Below, one piece after another: positions 44,957 through 59,900 of a stretch of 64,000 bases of DNA. The number at the start of each line of letters is the position of its first letter. Position 1 is the first letter of the stretch. The DNA is taken from assembly GCA_964019415.1 (NCBI GenBank), contig OZ025888.1, forward strand, positions 472,001-536,000, given 5' to 3'. This DNA comes from Ianthella basta (lineage: Eukaryota; Porifera; Demospongiae; Verongiida; Ianthellidae). The translations under genes and the position numbers were made by a program. The notes below the pieces were generated by a model. It was not told the origin of the DNA. It searched no databases and saw nothing but the letters and a program-made list of their open reading frames with translations.

Positions 44957-47900
44957 CCCATTTAATACGTAGTGCTCCCCTAGGACACTACCCATTTAAT
45001 ACATAGTGTCCCCCTAGGACACTACTCATTTAATACGTAGTGTTCCCCTAGGACACTACCCATTTAATACGTAGTGTTCCCCTAGGACACTACCCATTTA
45101 ATACGTAGTGTTCCCCTAGGACACTACCCATTTAATACGTAGTGTTCCCCTAGGACACTACCCATTTAATACATAGTGTCCCCCTAGTACACTACCCATT
45201 TAATACGTAGTGTCCCCCTAGTACACTGCCCATTTAATACATAGTGTCCCCCTAGGACACTACCCATTTAATACATAGTGTCCCCCTAGGACACTACCCA
45301 TTTAATACGTAGTGTTCCCCTAGTACACTACCTATTTAATACGTAGTGTCCCCTAGTACACTGCCCATTTAATACATAGTGTCCCCCTAGGACACTACCC
45401 ATTTAATACGTAGTGTTCCCCTAGTACACTACCCATTTAATACGTAGTGTTCCCCTAGGACACTACTCATTTAATACGTAGTGTTCCCCTAGGACACTAC
45501 CCATTTATTACGTAGTGTTCCCCTAGGACACTACCCATTTAATACGTAGTGTTCCCCTAGTACACTACCCATTTAATACGTAGTGTCCCCCTAGGACACT
45601 ACTCATTTAATACGTAGTGTTCCCCTAGGACACTGCCCATTTATTACGTAGTGTTCCCCTATGACACTACCCATTTAATACGTAGTGTTCCCCTAGGACA
45701 CTACCCATTTAATACGTAGTGTTCCCCTAGGACACTACCCATTTAATACGTAGTGTTCCCCTAGTACACTACCCATTTAATACGTAGTGTCCCCTTGTAC
45801 ACTGCCCATTTAATACATAGTGTCCCCCTAGGACACTACCCATTTAATACGTAGTGTTCCCCTAGTACACTGCCCATTTAATACGTAGTGTCCCCCTAGG
45901 ACACTACCCATTTAATACATAGTGTCCCCCTAGGACACTACCCATTTAATACGTAGTGTTCCCCTAGTACACTACCCATTTAATACGTAGTGTCCCCTAG
46001 TACACTGCCCATTTAATACATAGTGTCACCCTAGTACACTACCCATTTAATACGTAGTGTCCCCTAGTACACTGCCCATTTAATACATAGTGTCCCCCTA
46101 GGACACTACCCATTTAATACGTAGTGTTCCCTTAGTACACTACCCATTTAATACGTAGTGTTCCCCTAGTACACTACCCATTTAATACGTAGTGTCCCCC
46201 TAGTACACTGCCCATTTAATACGTAGTGTCCCCCTAGTACACTACCCATTTAATACGTAGTGTCCCCCTATAGCTAGTACACTACCCATTTAATACGTAG
46301 TGTCCCCCTAGGACACTACCCATTTAATACGTGGTGTCTCCCTAGTACACTACCCATTTAATACGTAGTGTCCCCCTAGTACACTACCCATTTAATACGT
46401 AGTGTCCCCCTAGTACACTACCCATTCAATACGTAGTGTCCCCCTAGTACACTACCCATTCAATACATAGTGTCCCCCTAGTGCACTACCCATTTAATAC
46501 GTAGTGTCCCCCTAGTACACTGCCCATTTAATACATAGTGTCCCCCTAGTACACTGCCCATTTAATACGTAGTGTCCCCCTAGGACACTATCCATTTAAT
46601 ACATAGTGTCCCCCTAGGACACTACCCATTTAATACGTAGTGTCCCCCTAGTACACTACCCATTTAATACGTAGTGTCCCCCTATAGCTAGTACACTACC
46701 CATTTAATACGTAGTGTCCCCCTAGGACACTAGCCATTTAATACGTGGTGTCCCCCTAGTACACTACCCATTTAATACGTAGTGTCCCCCTAGTACACTA
46801 CCCATTTAATACGTAGTGTCCCCCTAGTACACTGCCCATTTAATACGTAGTGTCCCCCTAGTACACTACCCATTCAATACATAGTGTCCCCCTAGTGCAC
46901 TACCCATTTAATACGTAGTGTCCCCCTAGGATACTACCCATTTAAAACATAGTGTCCCCTTAGTACACTACCCATTTAATACGTAGTGTCCCCCTAGTAC
47001 ATTACCCATTTAATACATAGTGTTCCCCTAGGACACTGCCCATTTAATACGTAGTGTCTCCCTAGTACACTTCCCATTTAATACGTAGTGTCCCCTAGGA
47101 CACTACCCATTTAATACGTAGTGTCCCCCTAGGACATTACCCATTTAATACGTAGTGTCCCCTAGTATACTGCCCATTTAATACGTAGTGTCCCCCTAGG
47201 ACACTATCCATTTAATACGTAGTGTCCCCCTAGTACACTGCCCATTTAATACGTAGTGTCCCCCTAGGACACTACCCATTTAATACGTAGTGTTTCCCTA
47301 GTACACTGCCCATTTAATACGTAGTGTCACCCTAGGACACTACTCATTTAATACGTAGTGTTCCCCTAGGACACTACCCATTTATTACGTAGTGTTCCCC
47401 TAGGACACTACCCATTTAATACGTAGTGTTCCCCTAGTACACTACCCATTTAATACGTAGTGTCCCCCTAGGACACTACTCATTTAATACGTAGTGTTCC
47501 CCTAGGACACTGCCCATTTATTACGTAGTGTTCCCCTATGACACTACCCATTTAATACGTAGTGTCCCCCTAGGACACTACCCATTTAATACGTAGTGTT
47601 CCCCTAGGACACTACCCATTTAATACGTAGTGTCCCCTAGTACACTGCCCATTTAATACATAGTGTCACCCTAGTACACTACCCATTTAATACGTAGTGT
47701 CCCCTAGTACACTGCCCATTTAATACATAGCGTCCCCCTAGGACACTACCCATTTAATACGTAGTGTTCCCTTAGTACACTACCCATTTAATACGTAGTG
47801 TTCCCCTAGTACACTACCCATTTAATACGTAGTGTCCCCCTAGTACACTGCCCATTTAATACGTAGTGTCCCCCTAGTACACTACCCATTTAATACGTAG

Positions 47901-50900
47901 TGTCCCCCTATAGCTAGTACACTACCCATTTAATACGTAGTGTCCCCCTAGGACACTACCCATTTAATACGTGGTGTCCCCCTAGTACACTACCCATTTA
48001 ATACGTAGTGTCCCCCTAGTACACTACCCATTTAATACGTAGTGTCCCCCTAGTACACTACCCATTCAATACGTAGTGTCCCCCTAGTACACTACCCATT
48101 CAATACATAGTGTCCCCCTAGTGCACTACCCATTTAATACGTAGTGTCCCCCTAGTACACTGCCCATTTAATACATAGTGTCCCCCTAGTACACTGCCCA
48201 TTTAATACGTAGTGTCCCCCTAGGACACTATCCATTTAATACATAGTGTCCCCCTAGGACACTACCCATTTAATACGTAGTGTCCCCCTAGTACACTACC
48301 CATTTAATACGTAGTGTCCCCCTATAGCTAGTACACTACCCATTTAATACGTAGTGTCCCCCTAGGACACTAGCCATTTAATACGTGGTGTCCCCCTAGT
48401 ACAATACCCATTTAATACGTAGTGTCCCCCTAGTACAATACCCATTTAATACGTAGTGTCCCCCTCGTACACTGCCCATTTAATACGTAGTGTCCCCCTA
48501 GTACACTACCCATTCAATACATAGTGTCCCCCTAGTGCACTACCCATTTAATACGTAGTGTCCCCCTAGGATACTACCCATTTAAAACATAGTGTCCCCC
48601 TAGTATACTACCCATTTAATACGTAGTGTCCCCCTAGTACATTACCCATTTAATACATAGTGTTCCCCTAGGACACTGCCCATTTAATACGTAGTGTCTC
48701 CCTAGTACACTTCCCATTTAATACGTAGTGTCCCCTAGGACACTACCCATTTAATACGTAGTGTCCCCCTAGGACATTACCCATTTAATACGTAGTGTCC
48801 CCTAGTATACTGCCCATTTAATACGTAGTGTCCCCCTAGGACACTATCCATTTAATACGTAGTGTCCCCCTAGTACACTGCCCATTTAATACGTAGTGTC
48901 CCCCTAGGACACTACCCATTTAATACGTAGTGTTTCCCTAGTACACTGCCCATTTAATACGTAGTGTCACCCTAGGACACTACTCATTTAATACGTAGTG
49001 TCCCCCTAGTACATTACCCATTTAATACATAGTGTCCCCCTAGTACACTACCCATTTAATACATAGTGTCCCCCTAGTACACTGCCCATTTAATACATAG
49101 TGTCCCCCTAGGACACTACCCATTTAATACGTAGTGTTCCCCTAGTACACTACCCATTTAATACGTAGTGTCCCTAGTACACTGCCCATTTAATACATAG
49201 TGTCCCCCTAGGACACTACCCATTTAATACGTAGTGTTCCCCTAGTACACTACCCATTTAATACGTAGTGTTCCCCTAGTACACTACCCATTTAATACGT
49301 AGTGTCCCCCTAGTACACTACCCATTTAATACGTAGTGTCCCCCTAGGACACTAGCCATTTAATACGTAGTGTCCCCCTAGTACACTACCCATTTAATAC
49401 GTAGTGTCCCCCTAGTACACTACCCATTTAATACGTAGTGTCCCCCTAGTACACTACCCATTTAATACGTGGTGTCCCCCTAGTACACTACCCATTCAAT
49501 ACATAGTGTCCCCCTAGTGCACTACCCATTTAATACGTAGTGTCCCCATAGGACACTACCCATTTAAAACATAGTGTCCCCCTAGTACACTACCCATTTA
49601 ATACGTAGTGTCCCCCTAGTACATTACCCATTTAATACATAGTGTTCCCCTAGGACACTGCCCTTTTAATACGTAGTGTCTCCCTAGTACACTTCCCATT
49701 TAATACGTAGTGTTCCCCTAGTACACTGCCCATTTAATACGTAGTGTCCCCCTAGGACACTACCCATTTAATACGTAGTGTCCCCTAGTATGCTGCCCAT
49801 TTTATACGTAGTGTCCCCCTAGGACAGTACCGATTTAATACGTAGTATCCCCCTAGGACACTACCCATTTAATACGTAGTGTCCCCTAGTATACTGCCCA
49901 TTTAATACGTAGTGTCCCCCTAGGACACTACCCATTTAATACGTAGTGTCCCCCTAGTACACTGCCCATTTAATACGTAGTGTCCCCCTAGGACATTACC
50001 CATTTAATACGTAGTGTTTCCCTAGTACACTGCCCATTTAATACGTAGTGTCCCCCTAGTACACTACCCATTTAATACGTAGTGTCCCCCTAGGACACTA
50101 CCCATTTAATACATAGTGTCCCCCTAGTACACTACCCATTTAATACATAGTGTCCCCCTAGGACACTACCCATTTAATACATAGTGTCCCCCTAGTACAC
50201 TACCCATTTAATACGTAGTGTCCCCCTAGTACACTACCCATTTAATACGTAGTGTCCCCCTAGGACACTACCCATTTAATACGTAGTGTCCCCCTAGGAC
50301 ACTACTCATTTAATACGTAGTGTCCCCCTAGTACATTACCCATTTAATACATAGTGTCCCCCTAGCACACTACCCATTTAATACATAGTGTCCCCCTAGT
50401 ACACTGCCCATTTAATACATAGTGTCCCCCTAGTACACTACCCATTTAATACATAGTGTCCCCCTAGGACACTACCCATTTAATACGTAGTGTCCCCCTA
50501 GGACACTACCCATTTAATACATAGTGTCCCCCTAGGACACTACCCATTTAATACATAGTGTCCCCCTAGGACACTACCCATTTAATACATAGTGTCCCCC
50601 TAGGACACTACCCATTTAATACGTAGTGTCCCCCTAGTACACTACCCATTTAATACGTAGTGTTCCCCTAGTACACTACCCATTTAATACGTAGTGTCCC
50701 CCTAGGACACTACTCATTTAATACGTAGTGTCCCCCTAGTACATTACCCATTTAATACATAGTGTCCCCCTAGCACACTACCCATTTAATACATAGTGTC
50801 CCCCTAGTACACTGCCCATTTAATACGTAGTGTCCCCCTAGGACACTACCCATTTAATACGTAGTGTCCCCCTAGGACACTACCCATTTAATACGTAGTG

Positions 50901-53900
50901 TTCCCCTAGTACACTGCCCATTTAATACATAGTGTCCCCCTAGTACACTGCCCATTTAATACGTAGTGTCCCCCTAGGACACTACCCATTTAATACATAG
51001 TGTCCCCCTAGGACACTACCCATTTAATACGTAGTGTTCCCCTAGGACACTACCCATTTAATACATAGTGTCCCCCTAGGACACTACCCATTTAATACGT
51101 AGTGTTCCCCTAGGACACTACCCATTTAATACGTAGTGTTCCCCTAGGACACTACCCATTTAATACATAGTGTCCCCCTAGGACACTACCCATTTAATAC
51201 GTAGTGTTCCCCTAGTACACTGCCCATTTAATACATAGTGTCCCCCTAGTACACTGCCCATTTAATACGTAGTGTCCCCCTAGTACACTACTCATTTAAT
51301 ACGTAGTGTTCCCCTAGTACACTACCCATTTAATACGCAGTGTCCCCCTAGTACATTACCCATTTAATACATAGTGTCCGCCTAGTACATTACCCATTTA
51401 ATACATAGTGTCCCCCTAGGACACTACCCATTTAATACGTAGTGTCCCCCTAGTACACTACCCATTTAATACGTAGTGTCCCCCTAGTACATTACCCATT
51501 TAATACGTAGTGTCCCCCTAGTACACTACCCATTTAATACATAGTGTCCCCCTAGGACACTACCCATTTAATACGTAGTGTTCCCCTAGGACACTACCCA
51601 TTTAATACGTAGTGTCCCCTAGTACACTGCCCATTTAATACGTAGTGTCCCCCTAGGACACTACCCATTTAATACGTAGTGTCCCCTAGTACACTGCCCA
51701 TTTAATACGTAGTGTCTCCCTAGTACACTGCCCATTTAATACGTAGTGTCCCCCTAGGACACTACCCATTTAATACATAGTGTCCCCCTAGAACACTACC
51801 CATTTAATGCGTAGTGTCCCCCTAGGACACTACCCATTTAATACGTAGTGTCCCCTAGTACACTGCCCATTTAATACGTAGTGTCTCCCTAGTACACTGC
51901 CCATTTAATACGTAGTGTCCCCCTAGTACACTACCCATTTAATACGTAGTGTCCCCTTAGTACACTACCCATTTAATACGTAGTGTCTCCCTAGTACACT
52001 GCCCATTTAATACGCAGTGTCCCCCTAGTACACTGCCCATTTAATACGTAGTGTTCCCCTAGGACACTACCCATTTAATACATAGTGTCCCCCTAGGACA
52101 CTACCCATTTAATACGTAGTGTTCCCCTAGGACACTACCCATTTAATACGTAGTGTTCCCCTAGGACACTACCCATTTAATACATAGTGTCCCCCTAGGA
52201 CACTACCCATTTAATACGTAGTGTTCCCCTAGTACACTGCCCATTTAATACATAGTGTCCCCCTAGTACACTGCCCATTTAATACGTAGTGTCCCCCTAG
52301 TACACTACTCATTTAATACGTAGTGTTCCCCTAGTACACTACCCATTTAATACGCAGTGTCCCCCTAGTACATTACCCATTTAATACATAGTGTCCGCCT
52401 AGTACATTACCCATTTAATACATAGTGTCCCCCTAGGACACTACCCATTTAATACGTAGTGTCCCCCTAGTACACTACCCATTTAATACGTAGTGTCCCC
52501 CTAGTACATTACCCATTTAATACGTAGTGTCCCCCTAGTACACTACCCATTTAAAACATAGTGTCCCCCTAGGACACTACCCATTTAATACGTAGTGTTC
52601 CCCTAGGACACTACCCATTTAATACGTAGTGTCCCCTAGTACACTGCCCATTTAATACGTAGTGTCCCCCTAGGACACTACCCATTTAATACGTAGTGTC
52701 CCCTAGTACACTGCCCATTTAATACGTAGTGTCTCCCTAGTACACTCACCCATTTAATACGTAGTGTCCCCCTAGGACACTACCCATTTAATACATAGTG
52801 TCCCCCTAGAACACTACCCATTTAATGCGTAGTGTCCCCCTAGGACACTACCCATTTAATACGTAGTGTCCCCTAGTACACTGCCCATTTAATACGTAGT
52901 GTCTCCCTAGTACACTGCCCATTTAATACGTAGTGTCCCCCTAGTACACTACCCATTTAATACGTAGTGTCCCCTTAGTACACTACCCATTTAATACGTA
53001 GTGTCTCCCTAGTACACTGCCCATTTAATACGCAGTGTCCCCCTAGTACACTGCCCATTTAATACGTAGTGTTCCCCTAGGACACTACCCATTTAATACG
53101 TAGTGTTCCCCTAGGACACTACCCATTTAATACATAGTGTTCCCCTAGGACACTACCCATTTAATACGTAGTGTTCCCCTAGGATACTACCCATTTAATA
53201 CATAGTGTTCCCCTAGGACACTACCCATTTAATACGTAGTGTTCCCCTAGGACACTACCCATCTAATACGTAGTGTTCCCCTAGGACATTACCCATTTAA
53301 TACGTAGTGTCCCCTTAGTACACTACCCATTTAATACAGAATTTCCCCCTAGTACACTACCCATTCAATACATAGTGTCCCCCTAGGACACTACTCATTT
53401 AATACGTAGTGTCCCCCTAGTACATTACCCATTTAATACATAGTGTCCCCCTAGCACACTACCCATTTAATACATAGTGTCCCCCTAGTACACTGCCCAT
53501 TTAATACATAGTGTCCCCCTAGTACACTGCCCATTTAATACATAGTGTCCCCCTAGGACACTACCCATTTAATACATAGTGTCCCCCTAGTACACTGCCC
53601 ATTTAATACGCAGTGTCCCCCTAGTACACTGCCCATTTAATACGTAGTGTTCCCCTAGGACACTACCCATTTAATACGTAGTGTTCCCCTAGGACACTAC
53701 CCATTTAATACATAGTGTTCCCCTAGGACACTACCCATTTAATACGTAGTGTTCCCCTAGGACACTACCCATTTAATACATAGTGTTCCCCTAGGACACT
53801 ACCCATTTAATACGTAGTGTTCCCCTAGTACACTGCCCATTTAATACGTAGTGTCCCCCTAGGACACTACCCATTTAATACATAGTGTCCCCCTAGAACA

Positions 53901-56900
53901 CTACCCATTTAATGCGTAGTGTCCCCCTAGGACACTACCCATTTAATACGTAGTGTCCCCTAGTACACTGCCCATTTAATACATAGTGTCTCCCTAGTAC
54001 ACTGCCCATTTAATACGTAGTGTCCCCCTAGTACACTACCCATTTAATACGTAGTGTCCCCTTAGTACACTACCCATTTAATACGTAGTGTCTCCCTAGT
54101 ACACTGCCCATTTAATACGCAGTGTCCCCCTAGTACACTGCCCATTTAATACGTAGTGTTCCCCTAGGACACTACCCATTTAATACGTAGTGTTCCCCTA
54201 GGACACTACCCATTTAATACATAGTGTTCCCCTAGGACACTACCCATTTAATACGTAGTGTTCCCCTAGGATACTACCCATTTAATACATAGTGTTCCCC
54301 TAGGACACTACCCATTTAATACGTAGTGTTCCCCTAGGACACTACCCATCTAATACGTAGTGTTCCCCTAGGACATTACCCATTTAATACGTAGTGTCCC
54401 CTTAGTACACTACCCATTTAATACAGAATTTCCCCCTAGTACACTACCCATTCAATACATAGTGTCCCCCTAGGACACTACTCATTTAATACGTAGTGTC
54501 CCCCTAGTACATTACCCATTTAATACATAGTGTCCCCCTAGCACACTACCCATTTAATACATAGTGTCCCCCTAGTACACTGCCCATTTAATACATAGTG
54601 TCCCCCTAGTACACTGCCCATTTAATACATAGTGTCCCCCTAGGACACTACCCATTTAATACATAGTGTCCCCCTAGTACACTGCCCATTTAATACGCAG
54701 TGTCCCCCTAGTACACTGCCCATTTAATACGTAGTGTTCCCCTAGGACACTACCCATTTAATACGTAGTGTTCCCCTAGGACACTACCCATTTAATACAT
54801 AGTGTTCCCCTAGGACACTACCCATTTAATACGTAGTGTTCCCCTAGGACACTACCCATTTAATACATAGTGTTCCCCTAGGACACTACCCATTTAATAC
54901 GTAGTGTTCCCCTAGGACACTACCCATCTAATACGTAGTGTTCCCCTAGGACATTACCCATTTAATACGTAGTGTCCCCTTAGTACACTACCCATTTAAT
55001 ACAGAATTTCCCCCTAGTACACTACCCATTTAATACATAGTGTCCCCCTAGGATACTACTCATTTAATACGTAGTGTCCCCCTAGTACATTACCCATTTA
55101 ATACATAGTGTCCCCCTAGCACACTACCCATTTAATACATAGTGTCCCCCTAGTACACTGCCCATTTAATACATAGTGTCCCCCTAGTACACTGCCCATT
55201 TAATACATAGTGTCCCCCTAGGACACTACCCATTTAATACATAGTGTCCCCCTAGGACACTACCCATTTAATACGTAGTGTTCCCCTAGTACACTGCCCA
55301 TTTAATACATAGTGTCCCCCTAGTACACTGCCCATTTAATACATAGTGTCCCCCCAGGACACTACCCATTTAATACATAGTGTCCCCCTAGGACACTACC
55401 CATTTAATACGTAGTGTTCCCCTAGGACACTACCCATTTAATACATAGTGTCCCCCTAGGACACTACCCATTTAATACGTAGTGTTCCCCTAGTACACTG
55501 CCCATTTAATACATAGTGTCCCCCTAGTACACTGCCCATTTAATACGTAGTGTCCCCCTAGTACACTACTCATTTAATACGTAGTGTTCCCCTAGTACAC
55601 TACCCATTTAATACGTAGTGTCCCCCTAGTACATTACCCATTTAATACATAGTGTCCGCCTAGTACATTACCCATTTAATACATAGTGTCTCCCTAGGAC
55701 ACTACCCATTTAATACGTAGTGTCCCCCTAGTACACTACCCATTTAATACGTAGTGTCCCCCTAGTACATTACCCATTTAATACGTAGTGTCCCCCTAGT
55801 ACATTACCCATTTAATACATAGTGTCCCCCTAGGACACTACCCATTTAATACGTAGTGTTCCCCTAGGACACTACCCATTTAATACGTAGTGTCCCCTAG
55901 TACACTGCCCATTTAATACGTAGTGTCCCCCTAGGACACTACCCATTTAATACGTAGTGTCCCCTAGTACACTGCCCATTTAATACGTAGTGTCTCCCTA
56001 GTACACTGCCCATTTAATACGTAGTGTCCCCCTAGTACACTACCCATTTAATACGTAGTGTCCCCTTAGTACACTACCCATTTAATACGTAGTGTCCCCC
56101 TATAGCTAGTACACTACCCATTTAATACGTAGTGTCCCCCTAGGACACTACCCATTTAATACGTGGTGTCCCCCTAGTACACTACTCATTTAATACGTAG
56201 TGTCCCCCTAGTACACTACCCATTTAATACGTAGTGTCCCCCTAGTACACTACCCATTCAATACGTAGTGTCCCCCTAGTACACTACCCATTCAATACAT
56301 AGTGTCCCCCTAGTGCACTACCCATTTAATACGTAGTGTCCCCCTAGTACACTGCCCATTTAATACATAGTGTCCCCCTAGTACACTGCCCATTTAATAC
56401 GTAGTGTCCCCCTAGGACACTACCCATTTAATACATAGTGTCCCCCTAGGACACTACCCATTTAATACGTAGTGTCCCCCTAGTACACTACCCATTGAAT
56501 ACGTAATGTTTCCCTATAGCTAGTACACTACCCATTTAATACGTAGTGTCCCCCTAGGACACTAGCCATTTAATACGTGGTGTCCCCCTAGTACACCACC
56601 CATTTAATACGTAGTGTCCCCCTAGTACACTACCCATTTAATACGTAGTGTCCCCCTAGTACACTGCCCATTTAATACGTAGTGTCTCCCTAGTACACTA
56701 CCCATTCAATACATAGTGTCCCCCTAGTGCAGTACCCATTTAATACGTAGTGTCCCCCTAGGATACTACCCATTTAAAACATAGTGTCCCCCTAGTACAC
56801 TACCCATTTAATACGTAGTGTCCCCCTAGTACATTACCCATTTAATACATAGTGTTCCCCTAGGACACTGCCCATTTAATACGTAGTGTCTCCCTAGTAC

Positions 56901-59900
56901 ACTTCCCATTTAATACGTAGTGTCCCCTAGGACACTACCCATTTAATACGTAGTGTCCCCCTAGGACATTACCCATTTAATACGTAGTGTCCCCTAGTAT
57001 ACTGCCCATTTAATACGTAGTGTCCCCCTAGGACACTACCCATTTAATACGTAGTGTCCCCCTAGTACACTGCCCATTTAATACGTAGTGTCCCCCTAGG
57101 ACACTACCCATTTAATACGTAGTGTTTCCCTAGTACACTGCCCATTTAATACGTAGTGTCACCCTAGGACACTACTCATTTAATACGTAGTGTCCCCCTA
57201 GTACATTACCCATTTAATACATAGTGTCCCCCTAGTACACTACCCATTTAATACATAGTGTCCCCCTAGTACACTGCCCATTTAATACATAATGTCCCCC
57301 TAGGACACTACCCATTTAATACGTAGTGTTCCCCTAGTACACTACCCATTTAATACGTAGTGTCCCTAGTACACTGCCCATTTAATACATAGTGTCCCCC
57401 TAGGACACTACCCATTTAATACGTAGTGTTCCCCTAGTACACTACCCATTTAATACATAATGTCCCCCTAGGACACTACCCATTTAATACGTAGTGTTCC
57501 CCTAGTACACTGCCCATTTAATACGTAGTGTCCCCCTAGGACACTACCCATTTAATACGTAGTGTCCCCTAGTACACTGCCCATTTAATACGTAGTGTCT
57601 CCCTAGTACACTGCCCATTTAATACGTAGTGTCCCCCTAGTACACTACCCATTTAATACATAATGTCCCCCTAGAACACTACCCATTTAATGCGTAGTGT
57701 CCCCCTAGGACACTACCCATTTAATACGTAGTGTCCCCTAGTACACTGCCCATTTAATACGTAGTGTCTCCCTAGTACACTGCCCATTTAATACGTAGTG
57801 TCCCCCTAGTACACTACCCATTTAATACGTAGTGTCCCCTTAGTACACTACCCATTTAATACGTAGTGTCCCCCTATAGCTAGTACACTACCCATTTAAT
57901 ACGTAGTGTCCCCCTAGGACACTACCCATTTAATACGTGGTGTCCCCCTAGTACACTACTCATTTAATACGTAGTGTCCCCCTAGTACACTACCCATTTA
58001 ATACGTAGTGTCCCCCTAGTACACTACCCATTCAATACGTAGTGTCCCCCTAGTACACAACCCATTCAATACATAGTGTCCCCCTAGTGCACTACCCATT
58101 TAATACGTAGTGTCCCCCTAGTACACTGCCCATTTAATACATAGTGTCCCCCTAGTACACTGCCCATTTAATACGTAGTGTCCCCCTAGGACACTACCCA
58201 TTTAATACATAGTGTCCCCCTAGGACACTACCCATTTAATACGTAGTGTCCCCCTAGTACACTACCCATTTAATACGTAATGTTTCCCTATAGCTAGTAC
58301 ACTACCCATTTAATACGTAGTGTCCCCCTAGGACACTAGCCATTTAATACGTGGTGTCCCCCTAGTACACCACCCATTTAATACGTAGTGTCCCCCTAGT
58401 ACACTACCCATTTAATACGTAGTGTCCCCCTAGTACACTGCCCATTTAATACGTAGTGTCTCCCTAGTACACTACCCATTCAATACATAGTGTCCCCCTA
58501 GTGCAGTACCCATTTAATACGTAGTGTCCCCCTAGGATACTACCCATTTAAAACATAGTGTCCCCCTAGTACACTACCCATTTAATACGTAGTGTCCCCC
58601 TAGTACATTACCCATTTAATACATAGTGTTCCCCTAGGACACTGCCCATTTAATACGTAGTGTCTCCCTAGTACACTTCCCATTTAATACGTAGTGTCCC
58701 CTAGGACACTACCCATTTAATACGTAGTGTCCCCCTAGGACATTACCCATTTAATACGTAGTGTCCCCTAGTATGCTGCCCATTTAATACGTAGTGTCCC
58801 CCTAGGACACTACCCATTTAATACGTAGTGTCCCCCTAGTACACTGCCCATTTAATACGTAGTGTCCCCCTAGGACACTACCCATTTAATACGTAGTGTT
58901 TCCCTAGTACACTGCCCATTTAATACGTAGTGTCACCCTAGGACACTACTCATTTAATACGTAGTGTCCCCCTAGTACATTACCCATTTAATACATAGTG
59001 TCCCCCTAGTACACTACCCATTTAATACATAGTGTCCCCCTAGTACACTGCCCATTTAATACATAATGTCCCCCTAGGACACTACCCATTTAATACGTAG
59101 TGTTCCCCTAGTACACTACCCATTTAATACGTAGTGTCCCTAGTACACTGCCCATTTAATACATAGTGTCCCCCTAGGACACTACCCATTTAATGCGTAG
59201 TGTTCCCCTAGTACACTACCCATTTAATACGTAGTATTCCCCTAGTACACTACCCATTTAATACGTAGTGTCCCCCTAGTACACTACCCATTTAATACGT
59301 AGTGTCCCCCTAGGACACTACCCATTTAATACGTGGTGTCCCCCTAGTAAACTACTCATTTAATACATAGTGTCCCCCTAGTACACTACCCATTTAATAC
59401 GTAGTGTCCCCCTAGGACACTAGCCATTTAATACGTAGTGTCCCCCTAGTACACTACCCATTTAATACGTAGTGTCCCCCTAGTACACTACCCATTTAAT
59501 ACGTAGTGTCCCCCTAGTACACTACCCATTTAATACGTGGTGTCCCCCTAGTACACTACCCATTCAATACATAGTGTCCCCCTAGTGCACTACCCATTTA
59601 ATACGTAGTGTCCCCCTAGGACACTACCCATTTAAAACATAGTGTCCCCCTAGTACACTACCCATTTAATACGTAGTGTCCCCCTAGTACATTACCCATT
59701 TAATACATAGTGTTCCCCTAGGACACTGCCCATTTAATACGTAGTGTCTCCCTAGTACACTTCCCATTTAATACGTAGTGTTCCCCTAGTACACTGCCCA
59801 TTTAATACGTAGTGTCCCCCTAGAACACTACCCATTTAATACGTAGTGTCCCCTAGTATACTGCCCATTTAATACGTAGTGTCCCCCTAGGACACTACCC

